A stretch of DNA of 64,000 nucleotides. Origin: an uncultured Mollicutes bacterium (GTDB lineage Bacteria; Bacillota_I; Bacilli_A; RF39; UBA660). The translations under genes were made by a program, and so were the position numbers. Shown piece by piece: positions 34,143 to 42,586 of the stretch; position 1 is the first letter of the stretch; every line of letters begins with the position of its first letter. The stretch lies in the NCBI GenBank assembly GCA_900543055.1, contig UQQI01000001.1, forward strand, positions 58,831-122,830, in the 5' to 3' direction. The notes under the pieces are model-generated. The model was given only the letters and a program-made list of their open reading frames with translations, did no database searches and was not told the DNA's origin.

Positions 34143-34380
34143 ATTGTCCTCCTTTCATTTCAATATTCGCACAATATTCTTGTACTTATATGGATTATAT
34201 CACTAACTACTGACTGAGTCAAAATGCTATTTAGGAGTTATGTTATTGCCTAGCCAGCACTGAATTTGTACTCCCGTACGAAATTCTTTTGTGAGATTAC
34301 TCCCAAACCCTTGATTTATTTTATTGAAAGTGATATCATTATATCAAGATACAATGATATCAAAATAAAGAGGGATAAAT
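34143..34380. promoter_or_regulatory. Divergent control region with dyads
   Basis: Between the 55-residue gene and the ribbon-helix-helix gene. GAATTTGTAC-tccc-GTACGAAATTC is an imperfect hairpin near 34265-34290. TGATATCA occurs at 34331-34338 and 34355-34362 with TATCA between them (34342-34346), a pattern suited to binding of the ribbon-helix-helix protein encoded just downstream. No relaxase is present, so a transfer-origin role would need help from another element. Confidence 0.5.
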
Positions 34381-34557
34381 ATGGATAAAAAGAAAGAGGA
34401 AAGAGTTCCAATTCCTTTAAGAATTCCTAAAGATTTATTTAAAATAATTAGAAGAATAGTTAATTCAAAAAAGGAAGATGAGAGAGGCTATAGTATAAAC
34501 AAATTTGTTTTAGAAGCTATAGAAGAAAAAGTTAGTAAAAGTAGTAGGAGTGAATAA
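34381..34557 (+). CDS. Ribbon-helix-helix (Arc/CopG-like) regulator
   Basis: A 58-residue protein. VPIPLRIPKDLFKIIRRIV and SINKFVLEAIEEKV fit the beta-strand plus two helices of ribbon-helix-helix DNA-binding dimers. GAGGGA precedes the ATG at 34381. It is two bases upstream of the restriction-modification gene and probably autoregulates through the TGATATCA repeats. It could be a control protein for the restriction system or an antitoxin-type repressor. Confidence 0.68.
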   Translation: MDKKKEERVPIPLRIPKDLFKIIRRIVNSKKEDERGYSINKFVLEAIEEKVSKSSRSE

Positions 34558-34559
34558 AA

Positions 34560-36368
34560 ATGAAAAGAGCAGATATTATTTCTAAAATTGGAAGAAAATA
34601 TTTAAAAAGTAATATAGAAAATGATGAATTTAGTTATAAAAAAGGTCTAGAAGCAATTGGAAAAAATTATTTAGATTATTTATCTGAAGATGCAAAAAGA
34701 ATGTATAAAGACTTGGATATTAGATTTGAAAATGATAAATTGTCAATTCTAATTGAAACAAAGCAAAATTTAAATGGAGCAGATTTAAAAAATGGCTTAA
34801 TTCAGTTACAAAATTATATTAATTTTGAAAGAGAATTGAATAATAATCAAATTGTTGCAATATTAGCTAGTACAAGCAAAGATGAAATATATGTATGGTA
34901 CAATATTAATGATGTAATTTCTTTAGAAAATTATCAAAAAAATGAAAGAATAATTAAAACTTTTGATGAATATTTTGATATTTATTTTGGAACAACAAAT
35001 GATAAATTGGCATTAATACAAAATACATATAGTTTAAATGAACTATTACATAAGTATGGTATTAATGAAAAAATAAGAAGTCAATTTGTAGGTACCTGTC
35101 TTTTGGCATTGAAAAATGGATTAATTTATGAAAATTTATCTACTGCTCAAATAATCGCAGGTGTTGAAAGTAAATTGACTAACTTATTAGAAAAAGATTT
35201 AAATAAGGCTTATAAGTTAAGTATTTTAAAGACTAAGGTTTTAAACTCCCAGGATGTAAGAGAATTAAAAGATTCTGAGTTTCAAGATATATTAAATCAT
35301 GTTAAAAAAGATATACTTCCTTCTATTAATGATAAAAGTACTATGGGACAAGATTTATTAAATCTATTCTTTACAACTTTTAATAAGTATGTAGGCAAAA
35401 CAGATAAAAATCAAGCTTTTACTCCAGATCATATTGTACATTTTATGTGTAGAGTTACTGGTGTTAATAGAAATTCTATTGTTCTGGACCCTTGTTGTGG
35501 CTCAGGTGCATTTCTGGTTAGAGCTTTGACCGATGCTTTGGACGATTGCGATACGGAGGAACAAAGAAATCATGTTAAGCAAAAACAAATATATGGAATT
35601 GAGTATGAAGAAACAGCGTTTGGATTATCTACAACAAATATGTTAATTCATGGTGATGGTAATTCTAATATTATTCAAGGTTCATGCTTTTCTGAGGATA
35701 ATTATACTGATGCAGGTATAAATGTAGTGTTAATGAATCCACCCTATAACGGGCAAAGAAAACATTGCAATCCTAAATATGTAGAAACATGGAATTCAAA
35801 AGTAACCACAGATCCATCTAAAGGGTTTCATTATGTATATTATATTGCTTCAAAAGTTAAAACTGGAAAACTAGCTGTTTTATTACCGATGCAATGTGCT
35901 ATAGGTGCATCAGCGGATTTACAATATTTTAAAAAGAAAATGTTAGAAGAACATACATTGGATGCGGTATTTTCATTACCTGCAGATATGTTTTATCCAG
36001 GTGCAAATGCCGTAGCATGCTGCATGGTATTTAATTTAGGTGTTAGACATGAAAATGCTCCAATTAAAGAAACATTCTTTGGATATTTTAAAGATGATGG
36101 GTTTATAAAAAGAAAAAATCTTGGTAGATTAGAACGAGAACCGGGTATATGGAATAAAATTGAAAGTAAATGGTTGCAACTTTATAGAGAACGAAAAACT
36201 GAAGTTGGATTATCTGTAGTAAAAAAAGTCGGTCCAAATGATGAATGGCTTGCTGAAGCATATATGGAAACTGACTATTCAAAACTTAATAAATATGATT
36301 TTCAAAAAGTAATTAATGAATATCTTGGATATAAAATTGCAAACGGAGGAAACATATGGCAAAGTTAA
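34560..36368 (+). CDS. BcgI-like fused restriction-methyltransferase subunit
   Basis: A 602-residue protein. An N-terminal PD-(D/E)xK nuclease-like part (about 50-70: LDIRFENDKLSILIETKQ, giving D...ExK) precedes an HsdM-type helical domain and an N6-adenine methyltransferase with DPCCGSGAFLVRAL near residue 312 and NPPY near 394. Nuclease and methylase in one chain followed by a separate specificity subunit is the BcgI (type IIB) layout; BcgI subunits are of similar size. GTAGGAG precedes the ATG. It overlaps the next gene by 13 bases. Cleavage activity and recognition site are unknown. Confidence 0.82.
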   Translation: MKRADIISKIGRKYLKSNIENDEFSYKKGLEAIGKNYLDYLSEDAKRMYKDLDIRFENDKLSILIETKQNLNGADLKNGLIQLQNYINFERELNNNQIVAILASTSKDEIYVWYNINDVISLENYQKNERIIKTFDEYFDIYFGTTNDKLALIQNTYSLNELLHKYGINEKIRSQFVGTCLLALKNGLIYENLSTAQIIAGVESKLTNLLEKDLNKAYKLSILKTKVLNSQDVRELKDSEFQDILNHVKKDILPSINDKSTMGQDLLNLFFTTFNKYVGKTDKNQAFTPDHIVHFMCRVTGVNRNSIVLDPCCGSGAFLVRALTDALDDCDTEEQRNHVKQKQIYGIEYEETAFGLSTTNMLIHGDGNSNIIQGSCFSEDNYTDAGINVVLMNPPYNGQRKHCNPKYVETWNSKVTTDPSKGFHYVYYIASKVKTGKLAVLLPMQCAIGASADLQYFKKKMLEEHTLDAVFSLPADMFYPGANAVACCMVFNLGVRHENAPIKETFFGYFKDDGFIKRKNLGRLEREPGIWNKIESKWLQLYRERKTEVGLSVVKKVGPNDEWLAEAYMETDYSKLNKYDFQKVINEYLGYKIANGGNIWQS

Positions 36369-37342
36369 GTGATTTATTTTATATTTATACTGGTAGTAAA
36401 TTAGATTTTGATAAACAACAAATAGATGAAAATGGTATTAATTTTGTCTCAAGAAATTCTAATAATAATGGTGTAGTTGGTAGAATTATTCCAGACAAAA
36501 ATGTAAAAATATTTAAAAAGGGAGATATTACGGTTCCGCTTGGAGGTTCATATCTTTTGTCAGCGTTTGTTCAAGATGAGGATTTTGTTACTGCACAAAA
36601 TGTTGATGTTTTGAGACCAAAGAAATATATGTCAGAGATACAAAAATGGTTTTATTGCTATGTTTTAAGAGAAAATAGATTTAAATTTTCTGCGTTTGGT
36701 AGAGAAGTAAATAAATATATTCAAGATATAGAGGTCCCAGATGAATTTCCAGAATGGGTTGATGAAGGTGAATTATTATTACCACAGACTAATAACAATA
36801 TAAATGATTGCTCAAATTTTACTTTTCAAAAATGGGAATATTTTAAAATTAATAAGCTATTTGATATAGAAAGAGGGACTATTACTTCTTTAAATGAAAT
36901 TGAGCCTGGATTAGTACCTATTGTTTCTGCAACAGATAAAAATCAAGGAATTGCATATTATGGAAATGTTTCGCCAAAATATATTAATTGCTTAACTGCT
37001 TCATTTAATGGTGTAGGTACTGGGTATGTTTCATATCATGATTACCCATTTAATGCCAATACTGACTGTGGAATATTAATTCCTAAATTTAATGAGTTTA
37101 ATACATATACTGCTATTTTTATTACTACAGTTATGAATACATTTAAATATAAATACAGTTATGGTAGGAAATTATCCCAAGAACGTTTAGCTGATGAACT
37201 AATAAAACTTCCGATATTATGTGATTCTTCAAACAATCCAATAATTGATACAAAAACTCTTTTATCAGATACTGGATTTATTCCTGATTGGAAATATATG
37301 GAAAAATATATTAAAGTTTTGCCTTATGGTGATATTTTATAG
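36356..37342 (+). CDS. Restriction-modification specificity (S) subunit
   Basis: A 328-residue HsdS-like protein with two target-recognition segments: LSDLFYIYTGSKLDFDKQQI then DITVPLGGSYLLSAFVQDED in the first, and YFKINKLFDIERGTITSLNE then VSATDKNQGIAYYGN and YSYGRKLSQERLADE in the second. It would give the upstream subunit its DNA target, likely two half-sites. GGAGGA precedes the ATG; it overlaps the previous gene. Size fits the BcgI B subunit. Confidence 0.85.
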   Translation: MAKLSDLFYIYTGSKLDFDKQQIDENGINFVSRNSNNNGVVGRIIPDKNVKIFKKGDITVPLGGSYLLSAFVQDEDFVTAQNVDVLRPKKYMSEIQKWFYCYVLRENRFKFSAFGREVNKYIQDIEVPDEFPEWVDEGELLLPQTNNNINDCSNFTFQKWEYFKINKLFDIERGTITSLNEIEPGLVPIVSATDKNQGIAYYGNVSPKYINCLTASFNGVGTGYVSYHDYPFNANTDCGILIPKFNEFNTYTAIFITTVMNTFKYKYSYGRKLSQERLADELIKLPILCDSSNNPIIDTKTLLSDTGFIPDWKYMEKYIKVLPYGDIL

Positions 37343-37353
37343 GAGGATAAGTA

Positions 37354-38286
37354 ATGAATTATAATTTGGGAAAATTAGAAAAAATAACAAATTTACGTGA
37401 AGTTTGGAAAAATGAGGCGACTGATTTTACAAAATGGCTAGCAAAAGAAAATAATATTAAACTATTAAGTGAGGAATTAGGATTTAATATTACTGTAGAT
37501 GAGACTGAAGCATCAACAGGTAGATACAATGTCGATATTAAAGCACATGAAGAAGAAACTGATAAAACAATTATTATTGAAAATCAGCTAGAAATGACAA
37601 ACCATGACCATTTAGGGAAAGTAATTGTTTATTCAGCAGGTTTTGATGCTGATATCCAAATATGGATAGTTAAGGATGTTAGAGATGAACATAAACAAGC
37701 TGTTGATTGGTTAAATGAACATTCTGATGAACACATAAATATATTCTTAGTGCAAATAGAACTATGGAAAATAGGTGACTCACAAATTGCACCTAAGTTT
37801 CAAATAATTAGTAAACCAAACAATTGGGCAAAAGCAATTAGAAAGAATGTTTCAAAAAATATGAGTAATGCATCTACAATTCAATTAAATTTTTGGGAAG
37901 ATTTTAAAAATTATTGTGAAGAAAAGAAAGTTAGTTTTTCGCTTATAAAACCATTACCACAACATTGGTATAATATTTTTATTGGAAGTAGTGATTGTCA
38001 TTTGGATTTGACATATAATACTAAAAAACATGAGATTGCTTGTGAATTATATATTAATGATAATAAAGATTTATATTATTCATTAGAAAAGTATAAAGGG
38101 GAAATAAATAATGCTATTTCTCATAATCTTGATTGGATGGCTCTAGAAGGAAAGAAAGCTTCACGTATTAAGTTAGTATCTAATTTGGATGTTGATCCAA
38201 ATATGGAATCTTGGGATGAAGCTTTTGAATGGATGAGTAGCACTGTAGAGTTATTCAAAAATACATTTAAAAAGTATTTAAAATAA
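37354..38286 (+). CDS. DUF4268 protein with nuclease-like N-terminus
   Basis: A 310-residue protein. The N-terminal half has NVDIKAHEEETDKTIIIENQ, a D...ExQ arrangement resembling a PD-(D/E)xK nuclease core, followed by HDHLGKVIVYSAGFDADIQI. The C-terminal half (about 175-310) looks like DUF4268. Such proteins are often found beside restriction genes. AGGAGGA precedes the ATG, 11 bases after the specificity gene, so it is in the same operon. Its activity is not established; it could be an extra nuclease of the system. Confidence 0.7.
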   Translation: MNYNLGKLEKITNLREVWKNEATDFTKWLAKENNIKLLSEELGFNITVDETEASTGRYNVDIKAHEEETDKTIIIENQLEMTNHDHLGKVIVYSAGFDADIQIWIVKDVRDEHKQAVDWLNEHSDEHINIFLVQIELWKIGDSQIAPKFQIISKPNNWAKAIRKNVSKNMSNASTIQLNFWEDFKNYCEEKKVSFSLIKPLPQHWYNIFIGSSDCHLDLTYNTKKHEIACELYINDNKDLYYSLEKYKGEINNAISHNLDWMALEGKKASRIKLVSNLDVDPNMESWDEAFEWMSSTVELFKNTFKKYLK

Positions 38287-38296
38287 TATTAATTGA

Positions 38297-38305
38297 TGAT
38301 ATAAT
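38297..38305 (+). promoter_or_regulatory. Promoter of a small terminated RNA
   Basis: TG-A-TATAAT at 38297-38305, an extended -10, ten bases after the DUF4268 stop. A start near 38312 would give an RNA of about 50 bases that ends at the terminator 38320-38364. Confidence 0.6.
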
Positions 38306-38311
38306 AAATTA

Positions 38312-38364
38312 AAGAAGGAAGAGGCGCTAGTACAGGCTTTGTAGTTTTGTATTGCGTCTTTTTT
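38312..38364 (+). ncRNA. Candidate small RNA or attenuator before the HEPN gene
   Basis: Nearly all of this stretch folds into one hairpin. AGAGGCGC (38320-38327) pairs with GCGTCTTT (38354-38361), a bulged T follows, then AGTACA (38329-38334) pairs with TGTATT (38348-38353); T-run to 38364. It lies directly between its own promoter and the ribosome binding site (AGGAGGAAG) of the HEPN gene, so it can act as a free RNA or as a leader that limits read-through into the toxin-like gene. Confidence 0.55.
38320..38364 (+). terminator. Strong terminator/attenuator
   Basis: Fourteen base pairs with one bulge and a T6-8 tract, as described for the small RNA. It separates the restriction operon from the HEPN pair. 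Confidence 0.85.
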
Positions 38365-38383
38365 AGTAGTAGGAGGAAGTAAT

Positions 38384-39085
38384 ATGTCTGAAAAAAGTTA
38401 TGAAATTAAAAAAATATATTATTTATTGTTAGGGATTAAAGAGAGTATTATTCATAGAGAAACTGAAATACCAATAAAAGTTGCTAATCAGTATAATAAT
38501 TTAATTGATGAAATAGAATCATTGGTCGGTGATTCATTGCAAACATATAAAGTTGGACAATCTGAACAATATGAAAATGGTAAATATAAACCATATTTAT
38601 TTTTATATCAGCTAAATCCAATAATAAGTTATATAGAAAATTTACATATAAACTCTTCTGATTATCAAATTAGTAAAATAGGTTATTTGTATAATTCTAT
38701 TGAAGATAAAGAATTGCATAATAGATGTGGTGATATATTATTAGGTGAAAATGCATTTGACCGTGCAATAAATCAAGCTACACAAATATTAGAAGACAGG
38801 ATAAAGAAAAAAGCAAATTTGGAAAAGACTAACTTAATTGGAATTCCACTTGTTTCGAAGGCAATACATTCAAAGATAGAACAAACAATTTTAAAATTTA
38901 GTGATGAACCAGATATACAAGAAGGTTATTCGTTTGTTTTTAAAGGAATATTAAGTATATATAGAAATCAAACACATCATTCTTTGAATTTTAAATGTAA
39001 TAGAGAGTATGCTTTAAAATTCTGTGCATATATTGATGAATTGTTAAAAGAAGTTGATAGGAGCGTGGTAGTAAATGAAAAATAG
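38384..39085 (+). CDS. HEPN-motif protein of the TIGR02391/Ymh type
   Basis: A 233-residue protein. The C-terminal half reads ENAFDRAINQATQILEDRIK, then KTNLIGIPLVSKAI, then GILSIYRNQTHHSLNF, the pattern of the Ymh (TIGR02391) family, with a HEPN-type R-x4-H (RNQTHH). The N-terminal half is helical and not recognised. TAGGAGGAAG precedes the ATG. It overlaps the next gene by 11 bases, indicating coupled production. It may be an RNase toxin or phage-defence effector; this is inference. Confidence 0.68.
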   Translation: MSEKSYEIKKIYYLLLGIKESIIHRETEIPIKVANQYNNLIDEIESLVGDSLQTYKVGQSEQYENGKYKPYLFLYQLNPIISYIENLHINSSDYQISKIGYLYNSIEDKELHNRCGDILLGENAFDRAINQATQILEDRIKKKANLEKTNLIGIPLVSKAIHSKIEQTILKFSDEPDIQEGYSFVFKGILSIYRNQTHHSLNFKCNREYALKFCAYIDELLKEVDRSVVVNEK

Positions 39086-39914
39086 CTTGTTTATTCCAAT
39101 GTATATTGATAAAGTAAAATTATTTGATTTAAATTCAATAATATGTGGAGGATTTAGCGAATTTAATGAAATAACTATTTCGACAGATAATAATTCTACA
39201 GCAGAAGTCAAAGCAAATATGGGATTTAATTTATTTAAAATAAATGGAAATCTTGATGCAGGAGTAAACGAAGACGAAAACAAGAAAATAACAGGAAATA
39301 GTAAATATATTCAAACTTCAGCATCTATGCTTTCAAATATTTTTAGTGAATTAAAGAATGATAAAATAAAAAATGAAATTAAAGATTGCAAAATAGGTGA
39401 TTTTATTGATATTAATTTAAGCTTCAATTTAAACTCCATCTTAGAAATATTAAAGAAAATGAAAATTTTAATAAATTTTGGGAATCAAGCTCTTAAGTTT
39501 GATAGAACATCTAAAAATACTGGTAATTTAAATAATGAAATTAAAGCGATTGATTCTTTAATAACTATGCTAAATAATGATAGCGATGTAGTTGAGTTAG
39601 TGTCAGAAACTGATGAATATGTTTATGTTACGTATTTAAATAAAGAGTATTTATATCATACTCAATTAGAAAGAATTGATGGACATAATCTTAATTATTT
39701 GGCTCAGGTAGTCGATATAAGAGATAATTATTGTTTTTGCAATGATACTGTTTTATCTGAATTTAATGGGGATTATATTAAAGATTTTCTCGAGTCTATT
39801 AAAGATTTAAATAAGCAGGATGTTTTTTCAAAAAATATGAATTTGGTTACGGATGCAAATGGTAAAAAAATTATTTTACTTGATGTTATTAGTATAACTA
39901 GAAAAAACAACTAA
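39075..39914 (+). CDS. Unknown partner of the HEPN protein, DUF6414-like
   Basis: A 279-residue protein. IPMYIDKVKLFDLNSIICGG at the start, then a variable middle and the C-terminal KKIILLDVISITRK, remind me of the DUF6414 family, but the resemblance is weak. No catalytic motif, signal peptide or membrane helix is visible. It starts inside the HEPN gene, with ATAGGAGCG before the ATG. The tight overlap suggests that both proteins act together, for example as effector and regulator or sensor. Confidence 0.55.
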   Translation: MKNSLFIPMYIDKVKLFDLNSIICGGFSEFNEITISTDNNSTAEVKANMGFNLFKINGNLDAGVNEDENKKITGNSKYIQTSASMLSNIFSELKNDKIKNEIKDCKIGDFIDINLSFNLNSILEILKKMKILINFGNQALKFDRTSKNTGNLNNEIKAIDSLITMLNNDSDVVELVSETDEYVYVTYLNKEYLYHTQLERIDGHNLNYLAQVVDIRDNYCFCNDTVLSEFNGDYIKDFLESIKDLNKQDVFSKNMNLVTDANGKKIILLDVISITRKNN

Positions 39915-40104
39915 TATTTGTCGAATATTGTCGAACGATTACTTATTGAAATATAAGTAATTGGTGTTATAATTATACTAGCCATACGGGAATGTGGCTA
40001 GTACATTTAAACATATATAAATATAAAATAAGAAAAATAATAGCTATTAAAAAATTAGAAAAGATAATTATGCATATGATTTATGCATAAATAATTAATT
40101 AGTG

Positions 40105-40192
40105 AAGAACTGAATACATATTAATCCAACAAACAAGATTGGAAAATATTCCCCTTGTTTTTGTTATGGACTAATGTGTTCAGTTCTTTTTA
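40105..40192 (+). terminator. Long attenuator-type hairpin
   Basis: AAGAACTGAA (40105-40114) pairs with TTCAGTTCTT (40179-40188); the stem continues imperfectly to TCCA/TGGA, then ACAAACAAG/CTTGTTTTTGT and GGAA/TTCC at the tip. TTTTTA follows. It lies between promoter and gene, so it must be bypassed for expression. Confidence 0.78.
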
Positions 40193-40230
40193 CGTGTTCC
40201 TAAAAAGGCTGGTAAAGAAAGGAGGATAAC

Positions 40231-40263
40231 ATGGAACTACTAAACTTGATAATCTTATATTGA
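40231..40263 (+). CDS. Ten-residue leader peptide MELLNLIILY
   Basis: ATG at 40231 follows a strong AAAGGAGG, whereas the next gene at 40268 has no binding site of its own. The ten-codon frame is rich in Leu and Ile and ends with TGA five bases before that gene's ATG. Translation of the peptide would deliver ribosomes to the downstream start. This is an inference from spacing. Confidence 0.5.
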   Translation: MELLNLIILY

Positions 40264-40267
40264 AGAT

Positions 40268-40798
40268 ATGGTGGAGAAAGAACCATTTATCAGTTTAGTA
40301 TTACCAGAATCAGTATTAGGAGATAATCGGCTTACTTACTTTGAAAGGTTATTGTTAATTGAACTAGTGTCACTATGTAAGAAAAATGGCTACTGTTGGC
40401 CTACTAATAGATATTTTATGAACAAATTTAACTGCACAAAACCAACAGTTTCAAAGAGTATAAGTAGTTTATCAAAATTTGGATATATTGATATAGAAAT
40501 TAATAATAGTGAAACAAATAATTCAAAGAGGATAATTAAATTATCTGAGGTATTAAAGAAAAGAATAACAAGTATTCAAAGAAATGCTAATACTAGTATT
40601 CAAAATAATTTTAACCATTATAATAAATATAATAGAAATAAAAAAGATATATTAGATAAAATTTATTATGTTGATGAATTTGGTATTGAATACTGGTATG
40701 GTGAACCTATTGAATCAAAAGAAGCAACTGAGGAAGAACAAGAAGAGATGGAGAAAATGCTAGAAAGTTTTAAAGAAATGGAGGAAGATATAAATTGA
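40268..40798 (+). CDS. Helix-turn-helix protein, replication-initiator-like
   Basis: A 176-residue protein. FISLVLPESVLGDNRLTYFE, then LLIELVSLCKKNGYCWPTNR and CTKPTVSKSISSLSKFGYID form a winged helix-turn-helix like the N-terminal domain of plasmid or element replication initiators and related regulators. The C-terminus is acidic and includes DEFGIEYWYGEPI. It lacks a replication catalytic domain. It is translated behind the leader peptide. It probably controls element genes. Confidence 0.65.
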   Translation: MVEKEPFISLVLPESVLGDNRLTYFERLLLIELVSLCKKNGYCWPTNRYFMNKFNCTKPTVSKSISSLSKFGYIDIEINNSETNNSKRIIKLSEVLKKRITSIQRNANTSIQNNFNHYNKYNRNKKDILDKIYYVDEFGIEYWYGEPIESKEATEEEQEEMEKMLESFKEMEEDIN

Positions 40799-40831
40799 TA
40801 AAGACACTCATAAACTTAAATGAGGTGGCTT

Positions 40832-40924
40832 ATGTTTAATATAATAGAAACTTTCAAAGATGATTCTCCTAATTTTAATGAACTGGTAATTAAATTTATT
40901 AAAAGTAAGGTAAATAGTGACTGA
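40832..40924 (+). CDS. 30-residue small ORF before the recombinase
   Basis: Begins MFNIIETFKDDSPNFNELVI and ends IKSKVNSD; AGGTGG precedes the ATG. Small ORFs of this kind are common just upstream of serine recombinases in such elements, but I cannot assign a family. Coding status moderately likely because of the binding site. Confidence 0.4.
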   Translation: MFNIIETFKDDSPNFNELVIKFIKSKVNSD

Positions 40925-40932
40925 TACAATGT

Positions 40933-40967
40933 GCCAAATTAAATTTGTATGGTATAATTTAATTGGC
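40933..40967 (+). promoter_or_regulatory. Recombinase promoter flanked by an inverted repeat
   Basis: TATAAT (40953-40958) lies within the dyad GCCAAATTAAA (40933-40943) and TTTAATTGGC (40958-40967), which match apart from one extra base. A repressor bound here would block the recombinase promoter. Confidence 0.5.
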
Positions 40968-41001
40968 TTTAGTTGTTATACAATCAGAAAGGAGAGTAAA
41001 C

Positions 41002-42582
41002 TTGTATAACACTTTAAATGTGATGCCAGAATACTATAAAGCAGGAATTTATATAAGATTATCAGAAGCTGATGAAGGTAAATCTTACGAATCTGAAAGT
41101 GAGAGTGTCCTTAATCAAAGAAATATACTAATGAATTTTATCAAAGAAAAAGGATTTATTTTTGTAGATGAATATGTAGATGATGGATATTCTGGTACTA
41201 CTTTTGATAGACCAGGATTTCAAAGATTACTCACAGATATTAAAGCTAAAAGAATTAATCTTGTATTAGTAAAAGACTTATCAAGATTAGGTAGAGATCA
41301 TATTTTAACAGGATATTATGTTGAAACTTTCTTTCCAGAAAATGGAATAAGATTTATTTCTATGTTGGAAGGATATGATAACGCAATAAATCAAGCAAGC
41401 AATGATTCAGCAACATGGTTATTTGCTTGTAATGATTATTATAGTAAACAAAATTCTATTAAAATTCGTAATGTTTTAAATGACAAAAGGAGAAATGGTA
41501 AATTTATTGGAAGTGCTCCAAGTTACGGATATTTAAGAGATCCAAATGATAAAGGGCATTTAATACCAGATCCAGAGTATGCATGGGTAGTGAAAAAGAT
41601 ATTTGATATGGCTTATAACGGTGTAGGGCTTTCTGAAATAACTACTTATTTGAATGATAATAATATTAAAACACCTAGTAGTTTGAAGAGAAAAAATCCT
41701 AATTCAAAAGCTAAATATAATCCTATATGGACTATTTCTTCTGTTAAAAAGATTTTAAAAAATCAGATGTATGTAGGTGATATGGTACAAAGTGTACAGA
41801 CAAAAGTATCATATAAATCTAAAAAGAAAAAAGCATTACCTAAAAGCAATTGGGATATAGTAAAAAATACTCATGAAGCACTAGTAGATAGATTTATATT
41901 TGAAAGTGTTCAAAATAATATTAAAAGGACTAATAAATCTAATATTGTTAAAAGAGATAAAAGATTATTTGAAAATTTATTATATTGTAAGGAATGTGGT
42001 AATACTCTAACAGTATCTTATAGAAAAAATCATGACTATTGGACTGTTAATTGTAATAGATATTCAAGAGACCCTAAAAGAAGAATGTGTGAACCTCATT
42101 TTAGTCCGTATGAAAAACTAGAAGAAGCATTGCTAGAAGTTATTAGAAATACTTGTAAAAAGTATTTAAACAAATTAGATGTATCAGAAATATCTAAAAA
42201 TATTAACAAAAAAGATAATAGTTATGTTAATAATCAAATAAATGATTTAAGAAAACAAGAAAAAGACTTAATTAGTAAATTAGATATGCTATATCAAGAT
42301 AAATTTAATGGAATAGTATCTGAAGAAATGTATTTAAGAATTTCTAGAGAAACAGAAAATTCTTTGATTAGAACAAGAGAAAAAATTCAAAGTCTACAAG
42401 ATACAAAAGAAAAAAAGAGAGTTAATAAGTCAGAAATAAAAGACTACGAAGATAAAATAAGAAAATTAATTGATATTGATAATCCATCAAGAGAGTTAAT
42501 ACAAGCCTTAATTGATAAAATTATTATAGATAAAGATAGAAACATAGAAATTATCTATAAATTTAGTATACTGAATAATTAG
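41002..42582 (+). CDS. Large serine recombinase (TnpX-type integrase)
   Basis: A 526-residue site-specific recombinase that cuts and rejoins att sites through a 5'-phosphoserine link. The resolvase domain begins AGIYIRLSEADEG (catalytic Ser in RLS) and includes LVLVKDLSRLGRDH. A recombinase domain (NGKFIGSAPSYGYLRDP), a zinc ribbon (CKECGNTL ... C ... C) and a long coiled coil follow. No ATG is well placed; TTG at 41002 is seven bases after AAAGGAG and is chosen over the open frame from 40963. It lies near one end of the element and must have made the AGGTG junctions. Confidence 0.93.
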   Translation: MYNTLNVMPEYYKAGIYIRLSEADEGKSYESESESVLNQRNILMNFIKEKGFIFVDEYVDDGYSGTTFDRPGFQRLLTDIKAKRINLVLVKDLSRLGRDHILTGYYVETFFPENGIRFISMLEGYDNAINQASNDSATWLFACNDYYSKQNSIKIRNVLNDKRRNGKFIGSAPSYGYLRDPNDKGHLIPDPEYAWVVKKIFDMAYNGVGLSEITTYLNDNNIKTPSSLKRKNPNSKAKYNPIWTISSVKKILKNQMYVGDMVQSVQTKVSYKSKKKKALPKSNWDIVKNTHEALVDRFIFESVQNNIKRTNKSNIVKRDKRLFENLLYCKECGNTLTVSYRKNHDYWTVNCNRYSRDPKRRMCEPHFSPYEKLEEALLEVIRNTCKKYLNKLDVSEISKNINKKDNSYVNNQINDLRKQEKDLISKLDMLYQDKFNGIVSEEMYLRISRETENSLIRTREKIQSLQDTKEKKRVNKSEIKDYEDKIRKLIDIDNPSRELIQALIDKIIIDKDRNIEIIYKFSILNN

Positions 42583-42586
42583 AACT

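Larger units (their letters stand above)
39915..40267 (+). promoter_or_regulatory. Long structured leader of the helix-turn-helix gene
   Basis: Promoter TTGAAA (39946-39951), 16 bases, TATAAT (39968-39973) with TG extension, overlaid by the dyad ATTACTTAT/ATAAGTAAT. Two TTGTCGAA copies precede it. A hairpin ACTAGCCATA/TGTGGCTAGT (39977-40002, loop CGGGAA) lies at the expected RNA start. TTATGCATA (40068-40076) is inverted at 40082-40090. A long hairpin with T-run follows at 40105-40192, then a leader peptide at 40231. This is the layout of an attenuated operon. Confidence 0.6.
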
